A stretch of DNA of 64,000 nt from Sphingobacterium sp. SGR-19. Its GTDB lineage: Bacteria > Bacteroidota > Bacteroidia > Sphingobacteriales > Sphingobacteriaceae. The position numbers were made by a program, and so were the translations under genes. The stretch spans positions 62,001 to 126,000 of the forward strand of contig NZ_JAAKGS010000006.1 of assembly GCF_011043555.1 (NCBI RefSeq), given 5' to 3'. Positions within the stretch are counted from its first letter, which is position 1; every line of letters begins with the position of its first letter. A model generated the notes under the pieces. The model searched no databases, was not told the DNA's origin, and saw only the letters and a list, made by a program, of their open reading frames with translations. This document shows, in pieces, positions 16,097 through 26,870 of the stretch.

Positions 16097-16879
16097 CTAC
16101 TTTTTAGCCAAAACTTCTTCGACATACTCAAAAGTCAACAGGACGTCCGGGGTATCTTTTCTGATTGCAACCATTTGTTCAAAATGTGCAGATAGTTTCC
16201 CATCGATAGTACTTACCGTCCAACCATCATCCCAAAACTTCACACCCGCTTTACCCGAGTTGATCATCGGCTCAATACAAATGACTAAACCGGTCTCCAA
16301 TTTAGGACCATAACCACGTTTTCCATAATTCGGCACCTCTGGTTTTTCATGTAGATGCAAGCCTACGCCATGTCCCACCAATTCTCTCACTATACCATAA
16401 TTGTAAGGGGCGACGTGTTCCTGCACGGCGAATGAAATATCTCCTACACGCCTACCAGAAACTGCCTGTTCTATACCTTTATATAAAGCGGCTTTCGTTA
16501 CATCCAGCAATTGCTGTGCTTCTGCTGAAATCTCCCCTACACCAAAAGTATATGCGGAATCGCTAATAAAACCCTTTAGATTGACGCCGCCATCCACAGA
16601 AACAATATCGCCTTCTTTAAGTATATAATCGTTCGGAAACCCATGAACAATCTGATCGTTCACAGATATACAAAGCGAATGAGGAAAACCTTGATAATTC
16701 AAAAAAGCAGGGGTTCCTCCGTGGTCGTGGATAAAATCATAAGCTAACCTATCCAGCGATAACGTGGTAATTCCAGGCTTTATCTCTTTTGCAATTTCAC
16801 CAAGCAATAACGAGAGTACCTTTGCAGACTCTCGTATTTGCTCTATTTGTTCTTCGGTTTTATAGTAAACTTTAGACAT
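16097..16879 (-). CDS. map: Methionine aminopeptidase type I
   Basis: Removes the initiator Met from nascent proteins. 260 residues; metal ligands in SVDGGVNL (Asp), SDSAYTFGV (Asp), GHGVGLHLHEKPEVPNY (His), and the Glu residues in IEPMI and near the C-terminus (HFEQMVAI). Three bases downstream of secY, as is common in this block. Confidence 0.96.
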   Translation of the reverse strand: MSKVYYKTEEQIEQIRESAKVLSLLLGEIAKEIKPGITTLSLDRLAYDFIHDHGGTPAFLNYQGFPHSLCISVNDQIVHGFPNDYILKEGDIVSVDGGVNLKGFISDSAYTFGVGEISAEAQQLLDVTKAALYKGIEQAVSGRRVGDISFAVQEHVAPYNYGIVRELVGHGVGLHLHEKPEVPNYGKRGYGPKLETGLVICIEPMINSGKAGVKFWDDGWTVSTIDGKLSAHFEQMVAIRKDTPDVLLTFEYVEEVLAKK

Positions 16880-16882
16880 TTA

Positions 16883-18226
16883 TTAAAGTGCTGATTGATC
16901 GATACCTTCAACGGTTGCTGTCGAACGTCCCTTTACCCTTCCTGTCTTCATTAACCCATCATAATGACGCATCAACAGATGGCTCTCAATCTGCTGTAAT
17001 GTATCTAGCACGACACCTACCAAAATCAATAAAGAAGTACCTCCATAGAAATGTGCAAATTGATTGTTTACACCTAATTTAGCCGCTAAGGCGGGCATTA
17101 TGGCGATAATCGCAATGAATATAGCTCCGGGGAAGGTAATACGGGAAATGACGTTATCGATAAAGATATTCGTATCATAACCCGGCTTAATTCCAGGAAT
17201 AAACCCGCCGTTCTTCTTCATATCTTCGGACATCTGTTGCGGATTTACCATAATTGCGGTATAGAAAAATGTAAACGCTATAATGAGAACAGCAAACGTT
17301 ACATTATAAGCAACAGATGTATAGTTACTCAACGATGCTAAAAAATCAGACTGTAAATCCGGGAAAAACTGCGACAAAGCCATTGGCAAGAACATAATAG
17401 CTTGCGCAAAGATAATAGGCATAACGCCAGCAGCATTCACTTTCAAAGGAATATACTGACGCACACCACCTACCTGCTTATTACCAACGATTTTCTTAGC
17501 ATATTGTACAGGAACTTTACGGATACCTTGCACCACCAAGATGGCAAAAATCACGACAAAGAAAAGTGCGACAAATTCCAATAAGAAAGGAATAGGTCCG
17601 CCACCGCTAGGACTCATACGAGATCCCCACTCTGCCACAATGCCTGCTGGTAACTGCGCAATGATACCCGCCATAATAATTAACGAAATACCATTACCAA
17701 TACCTTTATCTGTAATTTTTTCACCAAGCCACATCACAAACAAGGTACCTGCCGTTAACACGATTGCAGAAAGAATAGTGAACATGGGCTCCGCTAATGT
17801 TTTCGCTTCGGCAGGAACCTGTGTTTTCACATAAGCTACTGCCTGAACCAACGTGATCGCCAATGTCAGATAACGCGTAATCTGTGTCATTTTTTTACGA
17901 CCAGATTCGCCTTCTTTTTGCATTTTCTGGAATGCAGGAACCGCTATCCCCAATAACTGAACAACAATTGATGCAGAAATGTAAGGCATTACACCTAAAG
18001 CGAAAATTGCCGAGCGAGAGAACGATCCTCCGGCAAACATATTAATTAAGTCTAATATGCTATTTCCTTCGCTACTTCTAGCCACTAATGCATCAGGGTT
18101 GACACCCGGTAGAACCACGTGACAACCAATACGGTAGATAAGAAGAAGAAGCAATGTTGTAATAATACGATTGCGTAAATCCTCTATTTTCCATATATTG
18201 GTTAAGGTTGTGATTAGTTTCTTCAT
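16883..18226 (-). CDS. secY: Protein translocase subunit SecY
   Basis: Channel subunit of the Sec translocon. 447 residues with ten predicted membrane spans; landmark segments include GVMPYISASIVVQLL (span 2), KRTG-like NGISLIIMAGI, and QQMSEDMKKNGGFIPGIKPG in the cytoplasmic loop between spans 8 and 9. It lies between rplO and map. Confidence 0.98.
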   Translation of the reverse strand: MKKLITTLTNIWKIEDLRNRIITTLLLLLIYRIGCHVVLPGVNPDALVARSSEGNSILDLINMFAGGSFSRSAIFALGVMPYISASIVVQLLGIAVPAFQKMQKEGESGRKKMTQITRYLTLAITLVQAVAYVKTQVPAEAKTLAEPMFTILSAIVLTAGTLFVMWLGEKITDKGIGNGISLIIMAGIIAQLPAGIVAEWGSRMSPSGGGPIPFLLEFVALFFVVIFAILVVQGIRKVPVQYAKKIVGNKQVGGVRQYIPLKVNAAGVMPIIFAQAIMFLPMALSQFFPDLQSDFLASLSNYTSVAYNVTFAVLIIAFTFFYTAIMVNPQQMSEDMKKNGGFIPGIKPGYDTNIFIDNVISRITFPGAIFIAIIAIMPALAAKLGVNNQFAHFYGGTSLLILVGVVLDTLQQIESHLLMRHYDGLMKTGRVKGRSTATVEGIDQSAL

Positions 18227-18232
18227 GTAATG

Positions 18233-18679
18233 TTATAGTTTTTCGATGGAACCACCTGCAGCTTCAATAGCTTTCTGTGCCGAAGCAGAAAAAGCGTGAG
18301 CTTTAACTTCTATTTTAGTAGTTAACTCACCGCGACCTAAGATTTTCACCAAGTCTTTTTTGGCCACCAATCCATGCGCTTTTAATATATCGAAGTCGAT
18401 GGCTGTTAAGCTGTATTTGGTTATCAGCTCTTGCAATACGTCTAAGTTAATACCCTTGTACTCAACACGATTCATGTTTTTGAAACCGAACTTAGGTACA
18501 CGACGTTGCAAAGGCATTTGACCGCCTTCGAAACCGATCTTTGTAGAATGTCCCGAACGTGAACCGGCACCTTTGTGACCACGGGTAGATGTACCACCGC
18601 GACCGGATCCCTGACCCCTACCGATACGTTTTCTGCTTTTAACAGAACCTTTAGCTGGTTTTAAACTACTTAAATTCAT
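18233..18679 (-). CDS. rplO: Ribosomal protein L15
   Basis: 148 residues. Gly/Arg-rich N-terminal extension that threads into 23S rRNA (KRIGRGQGSGRGGTSTRGHKG, residues ~17-37) and a globular C-terminal domain with FEGGQMPLQRRVPKFGF. Ends just before secY. Confidence 0.97.
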   Translation of the reverse strand: MNLSSLKPAKGSVKSRKRIGRGQGSGRGGTSTRGHKGAGSRSGHSTKIGFEGGQMPLQRRVPKFGFKNMNRVEYKGINLDVLQELITKYSLTAIDFDILKAHGLVAKKDLVKILGRGELTTKIEVKAHAFSASAQKAIEAAGGSIEKL

Positions 18680-18697
18680 TTTGTCTTAAAATGTTGT

Positions 18698-18784
18698 GTT
18701 ACGCCTTCGCTCTCACTAAACAGGTCGTAACGATGAATAATTAATTAATAAACGGAATGGAAAGAATCCAAAATCCTTTCCATT
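18698..18784 (-). other. Two stem-loops between rpmD and rplO
   Basis: The 117-base gap holds GTTACG (18698-18703)/CGTAAC (18726-18731) and AATGGAAAG (18756-18764)/CTTTCCATT (18776-18784), the latter a perfect 9-base stem. Neither has a T-run; likely processing or stability elements. Confidence 0.5.
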
Positions 18785-18796
18785 TACCTATTCAGT

Positions 18797-18976
18797 TTAA
18801 ACTGTCTCTATCGCTACCAAGTGGTTGACTTTTCTTACCATACCGATAATAGATGGTGTAGCTTCAACCTCCACGGAGTGATTGATACGTTTCAAGCCAA
18901 GGGCTTGAATAGTTCTCTTTTGGCGCTCGCTTCTGTCGATAACGCTCTTTATCTGGGTGATTTTGATTTTTGCCAT
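18797..18976 (-). CDS. rpmD: Ribosomal protein L30
   Basis: 59 residues, overlooked by length filters: MAKIKITQIKSVIDRSERQ start, then TIQALGLKRINHSVE and PSIIGMVRKVNHLV, the standard L30 features. It lies between rpsE and rplO as expected. Confidence 0.96.
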   Translation of the reverse strand: MAKIKITQIKSVIDRSERQKRTIQALGLKRINHSVEVEATPSIIGMVRKVNHLVAIETV

Positions 18977-18981
18977 GATAA

Positions 18982-19500
18982 TTAACCGTTAAATACTTTA
19001 TTTAAATCGACGCCGCGGTTCTGGGCAACTGTGTATGCATCACGAAGCTTTACCAATGCGTCAACAGTTGCTTTCACAACGTTATGCGGATTGGATGAAC
19101 CCAATGATTTCGCTAATACGTCCTTAATACCCGCACTCTCCAATACAGCGCGCATTGCTCCACCTGCCAATACTCCTGTACCGCCAACAGCTGGTTTAAT
19201 CAAAACGCGACCTCCGGAGAATTTGCCATGTTGTTCATGGGGAACTGTGCCATTGATGATAGGAACTTTAATCAAGTTTTTCTTTGCATCATCGATACCC
19301 TTGGTAATAGCTTCAGTAACCTCTTTTGCTTTACCAAGACCGTATCCTACGATACCATTTTCATCACCCACAACAACTATAGCAGAGAAACTGAAGGTAC
19401 GACCACCTTTAGTCACTTTCGCTACGCGCTGAATGCTCACTAAGCGATCTTTTAATTCAATTTCGCTTGATTTTACTCTTTTTATATTGCTTACTGCCAT
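18982..19500 (-). CDS. rpsE: Ribosomal protein S5
   Basis: 172 residues, involved in decoding fidelity. The double-stranded RNA-binding N-terminal domain begins [20 protein letters not shown] (about 16-35); the C-terminal domain has [16 protein letters not shown] and [12 protein letters not shown]. Intact and of normal length. Confidence 0.98.
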   Translation of the reverse strand: MAVSNIKRVKSSEIELKDRLVSIQRVAKVTKGGRTFSFSAIVVVGDENGIVGYGLGKAKEVTEAITKGIDDAKKNLIKVPIINGTVPHEQHGKFSGGRVLIKPAVGGTGVLAGGAMRAVLESAGIKDVLAKSLGSSNPHNVVKATVDALVKLRDAYTVAQNRGVDLNKVFNG

Positions 19501-19511
19501 GATCTTATTGA

Positions 19512-19865
19512 TTAAAAGTCTAAACCGCCTTCGCGAGCACCTTCAGCCAATGATTTCACACGGCCATGGTATAAGTACCCATTACGGTCAAAAACTACTT
19601 TGCTAATACCTGCTGCTACAGCTTTCTCCGCCACTAGTTTACCTACAACTTTCGATTGCTCAATTTTCGTACCGCTTGCGGCAAAATCTTTCGAGCTTGA
19701 AGACGCTGAAGCTAAAGTTTTTCCAGCCTCATCATCTATAACCTGAGCATAGATACCTTTGTTGCTTCTAAAAACGGATAAACGTGGACGCTCAGCCGTT
19801 CCAGTCAGGCTTTTTCTTATTCCTTTTTTGATTCGCTCTCTGCGAGATGTTTTATTTCCTGCCAT
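19512..19865 (-). CDS. rplR: Ribosomal protein L18
   Basis: 117 residues, binds 5S rRNA. Basic N-terminus ([27 protein letters not shown], about residues 8-34) and the C-terminal [24 protein letters not shown] signature. Confidence 0.98.
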   Translation of the reverse strand: MAGNKTSRRERIKKGIRKSLTGTAERPRLSVFRSNKGIYAQVIDDEAGKTLASASSSSKDFAASGTKIEQSKVVGKLVAEKAVAAGISKVVFDRNGYLYHGRVKSLAEGAREGGLDF

Positions 19866-19870
19866 GGTTA

Positions 19871-20425
19871 TTATTTTTTAGCTGATTTACCTGCTTTTCT
19901 TCTTAATACTTCACCTGCAAACTTGACCCCTTTTCCTTTGTAAGGCTCAGGTTTACGGAAGTTACGGATTTTCGCCGCGATCTGACCGATCAACTGCTTG
20001 TCTGCACTTTCCAAAGTAACGGTAGGGTTCTTACCTTTTTCTGCGGTAGTCGTTACTTTAACTTCCTTTGGCAATATAAAAACAATCGGGTGAGAGAAAC
20101 CCAAGGCTAGCTCTAGTGTGTTACCTGTACTTGTTGCACGGTAACCTACACCGACTAGTTCCTGTGTAGTTTTGTAACCTTCCGTAACACCAACAACCAT
20201 GTTATTGATTAAGGCACGGTACAAACCATGTAATGATTTGTGTCTTTTTTGTTCTGTAGGGCGTGTAACTACGATTTGACCGTCTTCTTGTTTAACGGTA
20301 ATGTCGCTGTCTACGTGCTGCGTTAATTCGCCTTTTGGGCCTTTTACTGTTACCAGATTCTTATCTGATACCGTGATCGTCACTCCCGAGGGAATAGCGA
20401 TAGGCGCTTTTCCAATTCTTGACAT
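19871..20425 (-). CDS. rplF: Ribosomal protein L6
   Basis: 184 residues made of two similar domains; begins [15 protein letters not shown] and ends with [21 protein letters not shown] (about 157-177), the L6 signature. Five bases upstream of rplR. Confidence 0.98.
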   Translation of the reverse strand: MSRIGKAPIAIPSGVTITVSDKNLVTVKGPKGELTQHVDSDITVKQEDGQIVVTRPTEQKRHKSLHGLYRALINNMVVGVTEGYKTTQELVGVGYRATSTGNTLELALGFSHPIVFILPKEVKVTTTAEKGKNPTVTLESADKQLIGQIAAKIRNFRKPEPYKGKGVKFAGEVLRRKAGKSAKK

Positions 20426-20449
20426 TTCTTTTGTGTTTTTTTACCTAGA

Positions 20450-20848
20450 TTAATAAACGTAACATAAAACCTCACCACCTACGTTCTCCAGACGGGCTTC
20501 TTTATCTGTCATTACTCCTTTAGAAGTAGACAGAATCGCGATACCCAAACCATTCAAAACGCGAGGCATGCTGTCGACACCTGCATACTTTCTTAAACCA
20601 GGTTTACTCACACGTGTCAATGTGCGAATAGCCGGAATTTTGCTAATTGGATGGTATTTCAAAGCTATTTTGATGCTGCCTTGAGGACCGTTTTCCTCGA
20701 ATTTGTAATTAGCAATGTAACCTTTATCAAAAAGAACTTTAGTAATTTCTTTTTTAAGGTTCGATGCAGGAATTTCAACAACCCTGTGGTTGGCCTTAAT
20801 GGCATTCCTTACTCGTGTAAGGTAATCCGCTATTGGATCTGTATTCAT
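20450..20848 (-). CDS. rpsH: Ribosomal protein S8
   Basis: 132 residues from the start [16 protein letters not shown], which aligns with the normal S8 N-terminus; a 16-residue in-frame extension further upstream is not expected and was rejected. C-terminal RNA-binding signature [20 protein letters not shown] is present. It is preceded by a gap with an intrinsic terminator, so its expression may be separated from that of the upstream genes. Confidence 0.97.
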   Translation of the reverse strand: MNTDPIADYLTRVRNAIKANHRVVEIPASNLKKEITKVLFDKGYIANYKFEENGPQGSIKIALKYHPISKIPAIRTLTRVSKPGLRKYAGVDSMPRVLNGLGIAILSTSKGVMTDKEARLENVGGEVLCYVY

Positions 20849-20931
20849 TATATAATTAAAATTATGACAATGGTTTCTATGACTAACCGAAGCCAAAGAC
20901 CTGTCGTCCGTTAATAAATGTTTTCAAAACG

Positions 20932-20963
20932 AAAAAAAACCCGACAAATCCTAGTCGGATTTG
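20932..20963 (-). terminator. Internal terminator between rpsN and rpsH
   Basis: Read on the minus strand: AAATCCGAC, 8-base loop, GTCGGGTTT then a run of T. The stem is 9 pairs with one U-G. This is a normal intrinsic terminator shape but it lies inside the ribosomal protein block, about 85 bases before the rpsH start. Confidence 0.65.
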
Positions 20964-20993
20964 CCCGGGCAAAAGTAAACGTTTTTTTTTTGA

Positions 20994-21263
20994 TTACCAA
21001 GAAGCTTTTTTCACTCCCGGGATTTTACCGTCCAATGCCATCTCACGGAAAGTTACGCGGGAGATACCAAATTGACGCATATATCCTTTAGGGCGACCAG
21101 TTAATTTACAACGGTTGTGCAACCGTACTGGCGAAGCATTCTTTGGCAATTTATCTAAAGCTGCATAATCTCCTGCAGCTTTCAAAGCTGCACGTTTCTC
21201 TGCATATTTAGCTACCAATTTCTGACGCTTGATTTCGCGTGCTTTTATTCCTTCTTTAGCCAT
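20994..21263 (-). CDS. rpsN: Ribosomal protein S14, zinc-free form
   Basis: 89 residues, the long form. The C-terminal half shows [27 protein letters not shown] (about 49-75), with only one cysteine, so the zinc ribbon of short S14 is missing. Its start overlaps the last 8 bases of rplE. Confidence 0.97.
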   Translation of the reverse strand: MAKEGIKAREIKRQKLVAKYAEKRAALKAAGDYAALDKLPKNASPVRLHNRCKLTGRPKGYMRQFGISRVTFREMALDGKIPGVKKASW

Positions 21264-21825
21264 TGTTGTTTGTATTTTGATTTTTGAACGGTAAACCGAA
21301 TTGCTTCAACAACTCCAAAGCCTCCACATCATTGTCGGCCGAAGTTACGAAAGTGATATCCATACCCTGGATCTTATTGATCTTGTCAATATTGATCTCT
21401 GGGAAGATAATCTGCTCAGTGATACCCAAATTATAGTTACCTCTTCCGTCAAAACCTTTCTCATTGATGCCACGGAAATCGCGGATACGGGGCAAAGATA
21501 CAGATACCAAACGATCAAGGAATTCGTACATATTGTTGTCGCGCAATGTTACACGCGCACCAATAGGCATTCCTTTACGCAATTTAAAGTTAGAGATATC
21601 TTTCTTTGATTTCGTAGAAACTGCTTGCTGACCAGTAATCAAGGTTAACTCTGCTACGGCGTTGTCAATCAATTTCTTGTCAGCAGTAGCAGCACCGATA
21701 CCTTGCGATACAACAATTTTCTCAAGCTTCGGAACTTGCATAACGCTCTTATACTGAAATTTTTCCTTTAGCGTTGTACGGATTTCTTCCGCATATTTCG
21801 CTTTTAATCTTGGTACGTAAGTCAT
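21256..21825 (-). CDS. rplE: Ribosomal protein L5
   Basis: 189 residues; binds 5S rRNA and touches P-site t[15 protein letters not shown] near residue 33, the [14 protein letters not shown] segment and [10 protein letters not shown] loop are typical. Its ATG overlaps the stop of rplX by one base. Confidence 0.98.
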   Translation of the reverse strand: MTYVPRLKAKYAEEIRTTLKEKFQYKSVMQVPKLEKIVVSQGIGAATADKKLIDNAVAELTLITGQQAVSTKSKKDISNFKLRKGMPIGARVTLRDNNMYEFLDRLVSVSLPRIRDFRGINEKGFDGRGNYNLGITEQIIFPEINIDKINKIQGMDITFVTSADNDVEALELLKQFGLPFKNQNTNNNG

Positions 21826-22172
21826 TATTTAATTTCCTCCCCTGATTTTTTTGCGTAACGAACAATTTTACCATCTGCATTTACACGACGACCAACACGA
21901 GTAGGCTCACCTGTTTTCGGATCAATCAACGCTAAATTAGAGATGTGGATAGCAGCTTCTTTCTCAATAATACCACCATTAGGGTTAGCTGCGCTAGGCT
22001 TCGTATGTTTTTTAACGATGTTAGCTCCTTCTACAACCGCTCTGTTAGTGTCTTTTATAACCTGCAGAACTTTACCCTGAACACCTTTCGAGTTGCCGGC
22101 GATAACTTTCACCAAATCACCAGTTTTGATCTTGATTTTGTGCGTAGTTGTTTGTTTCTTCTTGTATGCCAT
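21825..22172 (-). CDS. rplX: Ribosomal protein L24
   Basis: 115 residues with the KOW motif ([21 protein letters not shown], residues ~15-35) and the NIVKKHTKP segment. It initiates assembly of the 50S subunit. Followed at once by rplE. Confidence 0.97.
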   Translation of the reverse strand: MAYKKKQTTTHKIKIKTGDLVKVIAGNSKGVQGKVLQVIKDTNRAVVEGANIVKKHTKPSAANPNGGIIEKEAAIHISNLALIDPKTGEPTRVGRRVNADGKIVRYAKKSGEEIK

Positions 22173-22174
22173 AA

Positions 22175-22543
22175 TTATAAAACCTCCGGTGCTAGTGATA
22201 CAATTTTCATGAACTGCTTCTCACGTAATTCCCGAGCTACTGGGCCGAAGATACGTGTTCCGCGTGGTTCATCGTTATTATTTAACAATACAGCAGCGTT
22301 GTCATCGAAACGGATGTAAGAACCATCTTTACGACGGATCTCTTTTTTCGTCCGTACGACTACTGCTTTAGAAACGGTTCCTTTCTTCACGTTTCCTGAA
22401 GGTAAAGCGCTCTTCACGGTAACAACAATTTTATCACCGATAGATGCATAACGCTTACGCGTACCGCCTAATACACGGATTACTAAAACTTCTTTAGCTC
22501 CCGAGTTGTCGGCCACATTTAATCTTGATTCCTGTTGTACCAT
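22175..22543 (-). CDS. rplN: Ribosomal protein L14
   Basis: 122 residues: [19 protein letters not shown] start and [12 protein letters not shown] near the end, both diagnostic. Overlaps the stop of rpsQ by one base. Confidence 0.98.
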   Translation of the reverse strand: MVQQESRLNVADNSGAKEVLVIRVLGGTRKRYASIGDKIVVTVKSALPSGNVKKGTVSKAVVVRTKKEIRRKDGSYIRFDDNAAVLLNNNDEPRGTRIFGPVARELREKQFMKIVSLAPEVL

Positions 22544-22797
22544 TATTTAGCCCTTTCTAATATTTCAACCAATCTCCAGTTCTTTGTTTTACTCAGCGGA
22601 CGAGTTTCCATGATTAATACCGTATCGCCGATACCGCAGGTATTTGTTTCGTCATGAGCTTTAAATTTGGTAGTTTTTTTGACGAACTTACCATAGATGG
22701 GGTGTTTTACTTTACGTTCAACAGCCACTACGATAGATTTGTCCATCTTGTTGCTAACTACCAAGCCGATTCTTGTTTTTCTTAAATTTCTTTCCAT
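22543..22797 (-). CDS. rpsQ: Ribosomal protein S17
   Basis: 84 residues, OB fold. [19 protein letters not shown] and [16 protein letters not shown] (the S17 signature) are visible. Normal length. Confidence 0.98.
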   Translation of the reverse strand: MERNLRKTRIGLVVSNKMDKSIVVAVERKVKHPIYGKFVKKTTKFKAHDETNTCGIGDTVLIMETRPLSKTKNWRLVEILERAK

Positions 22798-22812
22798 TTT
22801 TCGACTTTACAT

Positions 22813-23031
22813 TTATGCCTCAGCGGCTGTTTTAGATTCTGCAGCAATTCTACGCTTCGAAATCTCTGTTGAGATACGAGCAATAGTTTTGCGCGCTGCT
22901 TTGATCGCGTTAGGGTTCTCAATAGCAGAAACAGCATGTGCAAATTTCAACTTGTTAAGAGCAGTCTTCTCTTGTGCGAGACGAGCTGTAAGTTCCTCTT
23001 GTGATAATTCGATAATTTCTGAATTCTTCAT
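22813..23031 (-). CDS. rpmC: Ribosomal protein L29
   Basis: 72 residues, helical; MKNSEIIELSQEELTARLA start and NPNAIKAARKTIARI signature. The C-terminus has a short Ala/Glu extension. Confidence 0.96.
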   Translation of the reverse strand: MKNSEIIELSQEELTARLAQEKTALNKLKFAHAVSAIENPNAIKAARKTIARISTEISKRRIAAESKTAAEA

Positions 23032-23074
23032 TTTCTTTCAGTGTTGTGTCGGGTTATCAATAAGTTTAGACAAT

Positions 23075-23099
23075 GTCTTGCATGTAACGGACACAAGAC
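23075..23099 (-). other. Intercistronic hairpin, rplP to rpmC
   Basis: GTCTTG (23075-23080) pairs with CAAGAC (23094-23099) in the 90-base gap upstream of rpmC. Confidence 0.4.
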
Positions 23100-23121
23100 C
23101 CACTATTGACATTACCAACGT

Positions 23122-23544
23122 TTATGCTTCTACGTAGTCTCTACGTATAACAAACTTCGTTTGAACCGGTAATTTTTGAGCAGCTAAACGCAACGCTTCT
23201 TTGGCAACTTCCAAAGGCACGCCTTCTGCTTCAAATAACATACGGCCTGGGCGTACTACGGCTACCCAGTATTCAGGAGCACCCTTACCTTTACCCATAC
23301 GCACCTCTGCAGGTTTTTTGGTAACAGGCTTGTCAGGGAAAATACGGATCCATACTTGACCTTCACGTTTCATGTAACGTGTTACGGCAATACGTGCTGC
23401 CTCAATCTGGCGGCTGGTGATCCATGCTGGCTCCATTGACTTGATACCGAAAGAACCGAAAGCTAACTCCGCTCCACGAGAAGCGTTACCTTTCATGCGG
23501 CCTTTCTGCATCTTTCTGAACTTCGTTCTTTTTGGCTGTAACAT
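23122..23544 (-). CDS. rplP: Ribosomal protein L16
   Basis: 140 residues, close to the A-site t[22 protein letters not shown] start, [22 protein letters not shown] (about 72-93), and ARMVLFE-like [10 protein letters not shown]. Intact. Confidence 0.98.
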   Translation of the reverse strand: MLQPKRTKFRKMQKGRMKGNASRGAELAFGSFGIKSMEPAWITSRQIEAARIAVTRYMKREGQVWIRIFPDKPVTKKPAEVRMGKGKGAPEYWVAVVRPGRMLFEAEGVPLEVAKEALRLAAQKLPVQTKFVIRRDYVEA

Positions 23545-23560
23545 GTTCGTATCTTATTTA

Positions 23561-23578
23561 ATCCGCCAACTAGCGGAT
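23561..23578 (-). other. Intercistronic hairpin, rpsC to rplP
   Basis: ATCCGC-CAACTA-GCGGAT, a perfect 6-base stem in the 57-base gap. Confidence 0.4.
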
Positions 23579-23601
23579 ATCTGTTTTAATCTGTTAATTA
23601 A

Positions 23602-24390
23602 TTATCCTCTGTTTGAACCACCACGGTTTCCGCCACGATTGTTTCCACCACGGTTTCCGCCACGTCCGCCACCTTTACGGTTGTCACGACGATCGCCGCC
23701 ACCTTCGTTTCCACCACGGGTTTTCGTGTTTGATGTTTGTCCGATGTTAGGAGATAAGTCACGCTTACCGTAAACTTCGCCTTTACAGATCCAAACTTTC
23801 ACACCGATCTTGCCGTAAGTCGTCAAAGCTTCTGCTAATGCATAGTCGATGTCAGCACGGAATGTGTGCAAAGGTGTTCTTCCTTCTTTATATTGTTCGG
23901 TACGCGCCATTTCAGCACCACCCAAACGACCTGAACACATTACCTTGATTCCTTCAGCGCCCATACGCATGGTTGAAGCAATCGCTGTTTTCATTGCACG
24001 ACGGAATGAAATACGTGCTTCTAACTGTTTAGCGATACCTTCGGCTACCAATTTGGCATCAAGCTCAGGGCGTTTGATTTCGAAGATGTTGATTTGAACG
24101 TCTTTCTTCGTCAATTTTTTCAACTCTTCTTTAATCTTGTCCACTTCTTGACCACCTTTACCGATAACGATTCCCGGACGAGCCGTATGGATAGTAACCG
24201 TGATGCGTTTCAAAGTTCTTTCAATAACAACCTTTGCTACGCCTCCTTTTGCGATACGTACAGAAAGATATTTCCTGATTTTCTCGTCCTCAACTAACTT
24301 ATCAGAATAGTTGTTGCCTCCGAACCAATTAGAGTCCCATCCTTTGATGATACCTAATCTGCTACCTATTGGATTTGCTTTTTGTCCCAT
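23602..24390 (-). CDS. rpsC: Ribosomal protein S3 with RGG-rich C-terminal tail
   Basis: 262 residues. The KH domain ([17 protein letters not shown] near 75-95) and the S3 C-terminal domain ([19 protein letters not shown], ~150-168; [10 protein letters not shown]) are complete and at the mRNA entry channel. The last ~40 residues are an extra low-complexity tail of Arg-Gly-Gly and Gly-Asn repeats, which in other proteins binds RNA; the function here is unknown. Confidence 0.97.
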   Translation of the reverse strand: MGQKANPIGSRLGIIKGWDSNWFGGNNYSDKLVEDEKIRKYLSVRIAKGGVAKVVIERTLKRITVTIHTARPGIVIGKGGQEVDKIKEELKKLTKKDVQINIFEIKRPELDAKLVAEGIAKQLEARISFRRAMKTAIASTMRMGAEGIKVMCSGRLGGAEMARTEQYKEGRTPLHTFRADIDYALAEALTTYGKIGVKVWICKGEVYGKRDLSPNIGQTSNTKTRGGNEGGGDRRDNRKGGGRGGNRGGNNRGGNRGGSNRG

Positions 24391-24402
24391 TCTTATACTA
24401 AA

Positions 24403-24834
24403 TTAGTTGTTTACGTTGTTTAAACTATCTACTACCAAAGTTACATGGTTTGAACGTTTACGAATTCTATAGCCACGGCCTTGTGGAGCTGGACGCAATC
24501 TCTTCAATTGACGACCACCACCTACTTGTATTTCTTTCACATACAAAGCGCTGTCTTCTAAAGAAGCACCTTCATTCTTTGCTTCCCAGTTTTTGATAGC
24601 TGATAATAATAATTTCTCAACACGAGCAGCAGCTTCTTTTCCTGAATGTTTCAGGATGTAAAGAGCCGATTCCACTTTTTCGCCACGGATAAGATCTACC
24701 ACTAAACGCATTTTACGCGGTGAAGTAGGGCAGTTCAATAACTTGGCAGTAGAAGCTCCTCCTACTTGAGCTTTTTCCTGCTCTTTGCGCTGTCTGATTA
24801 AGACAGATTTTTTGAGTTTTTTCGTTGCTTCCAT
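24403..24834 (-). CDS. rplV: Ribosomal protein L22
   Basis: 143 residues; lines the exit tunnel. [18 protein letters not shown] and the tunnel hairpin region [19 protein letters not shown] (about 101-119) are clear. Eight bases after rpsS. Confidence 0.97.
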   Translation of the reverse strand: MEATKKLKKSVLIRQRKEQEKAQVGGASTAKLLNCPTSPRKMRLVVDLIRGEKVESALYILKHSGKEAAARVEKLLLSAIKNWEAKNEGASLEDSALYVKEIQVGGGRQLKRLRPAPQGRGYRIRKRSNHVTLVVDSLNNVNN

Positions 24835-24841
24835 TACCTAA

Positions 24842-25107
24842 TTATTTTTTCTTTTCTGCGTGGCCTTTGAATGTACGCGTAGGCGCGAATTCACCAAGCT
24901 TGTGACCAACCATATTTTCTGTTACATAAACAGGGATGAATTTATTCCCGTTGTGCACTGCGAAGGTATGACCAACAAAATCAGGTGAAATCATAGATCT
25001 ACGAGACCATGTCTTGATTACTGATTTTTTGTTTGTTTCATTCATAGAAAGAACTTTTCTTTCTAAGTTGTGATCGATATAAGGACCTTTTTTAATTGAA
25101 CGAGCCA

Positions 25108-25108
<1 letters not shown>
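24842..25108 (-). CDS. rpsS: Ribosomal protein S19
   Basis: 88 residues: [16 protein letters not shown] start, [22 protein letters not shown] and [14 protein letters not shown], all diagnostic. Overlaps the rplB stop by one base. Confidence 0.98.
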
Positions 25109-25935
<827 letters not shown>

Positions 25936-25941
25936 TTCTTA

Positions 25942-26232
25942 TTATAGTGTACTGTAAAAGTCAATAGTTTCACCATCTTTCACTGTGATGATGGCTTTTT
26001 TATATTTAGGAGCTCTTCCAGATACGAAACCTGCTTTTGTATAACGGCTTTTTGCTTTACCGGCAACAACCGCTGTGTTAACCGCCAAAACGGTCACACC
26101 GAACATTTCTTCAACAGCTTGTTTGATCTGGATTTTATTAGCTCTGTGGTCAACCTTGAAAGCGTAACGGTTTAACTTCTCCGTCAATAACGAAGCTTTC
26201 TCAGTTAAAATAGGTTTTTTGATAATTTCCAT
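25942..26232 (-). CDS. rplW: Ribosomal protein L23
   Basis: 96 residues; docking site for signal recognition particle and trigger factor at the exit. IIKKPILTEKA start and FKVDHRANKIQIKQAVEEMF (about 25-44) are typical. Confidence 0.97.
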   Translation of the reverse strand: MEIIKKPILTEKASLLTEKLNRYAFKVDHRANKIQIKQAVEEMFGVTVLAVNTAVVAGKAKSRYTKAGFVSGRAPKYKKAIITVKDGETIDFYSTL

Positions 26233-26233
26233 A

Positions 26234-26863
26234 TTACTTAGCGAATGCTTCCTCCAAAGTTTTAACAGAATCTGTCGTCAACAAAAGTTTGGTAGCATTC
26301 AATACATCATACGTATTTAAATCTGCTGCAACGATAACCTTTGCTTTCTTCAAGTTTCTGCTTGATAAATAAACGTTCTTGTTTTCTGTCGGCAATACGA
26401 GAAGGGTTTTCTCGTCGGCACAGTTCAATGCATTGATGAACGATACATAGTTTTTGGTTTTGATTGCATCGAAGTTTACTTCGTCCAATACCAAGATGTT
26501 GTTCTCTTTAGCTTTGTAGCTCAATGCGGACTTACGCGCCACCTGCTTTAACTTTTTGTTCAATTTGAACGAATAATCACGAGGCTGTGGACCAAATACA
26601 CGACCACCACCATTAAACAATGGAGATTTGATAGAACCCGCACGGGCACCACCTGTACCTTTTTGTTTGTGTAATTTACGAGTAGAACCCGCAATTTCAT
26701 TACGTTGCTTCGATTTGTGTGTTCCTTGGCGTTGGTTCGCTAGGTATTGTTTCACATCCAAATAGATCGCATGGTCGTTTGGCTCTACGCCGAATACGGA
26801 CTCAGGAAGCTGCACCTTGGCACCTGTTTCTTTACCTGATAAATTTAATACATTAACTTCCAT
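26234..26863 (-). CDS. rplD: Ribosomal protein L4
   Basis: 209 residues. The extended loop [22 protein letters not shown] (about 67-88) reaches the exit tunnel; [16 protein letters not shown] follows. In Enterobacteria L4 represses its own operon; no such target can be shown here, though the rplC leader has a hairpin. Confidence 0.97.
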   Translation of the reverse strand: MEVNVLNLSGKETGAKVQLPESVFGVEPNDHAIYLDVKQYLANQRQGTHKSKQRNEIAGSTRKLHKQKGTGGARAGSIKSPLFNGGGRVFGPQPRDYSFKLNKKLKQVARKSALSYKAKENNILVLDEVNFDAIKTKNYVSFINALNCADEKTLLVLPTENKNVYLSSRNLKKAKVIVAADLNTYDVLNATKLLLTTDSVKTLEEAFAK

Positions 26864-26870
26864 CTCTCTA

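Noticed and set aside
23417..23773. Pro/Arg-rich reading frame opposite the end of rpsC and start of rplP
   Set aside because: It is the antisense shadow of the S3 RGG tail; the composition comes from that repeat and there is no start context or promoter.
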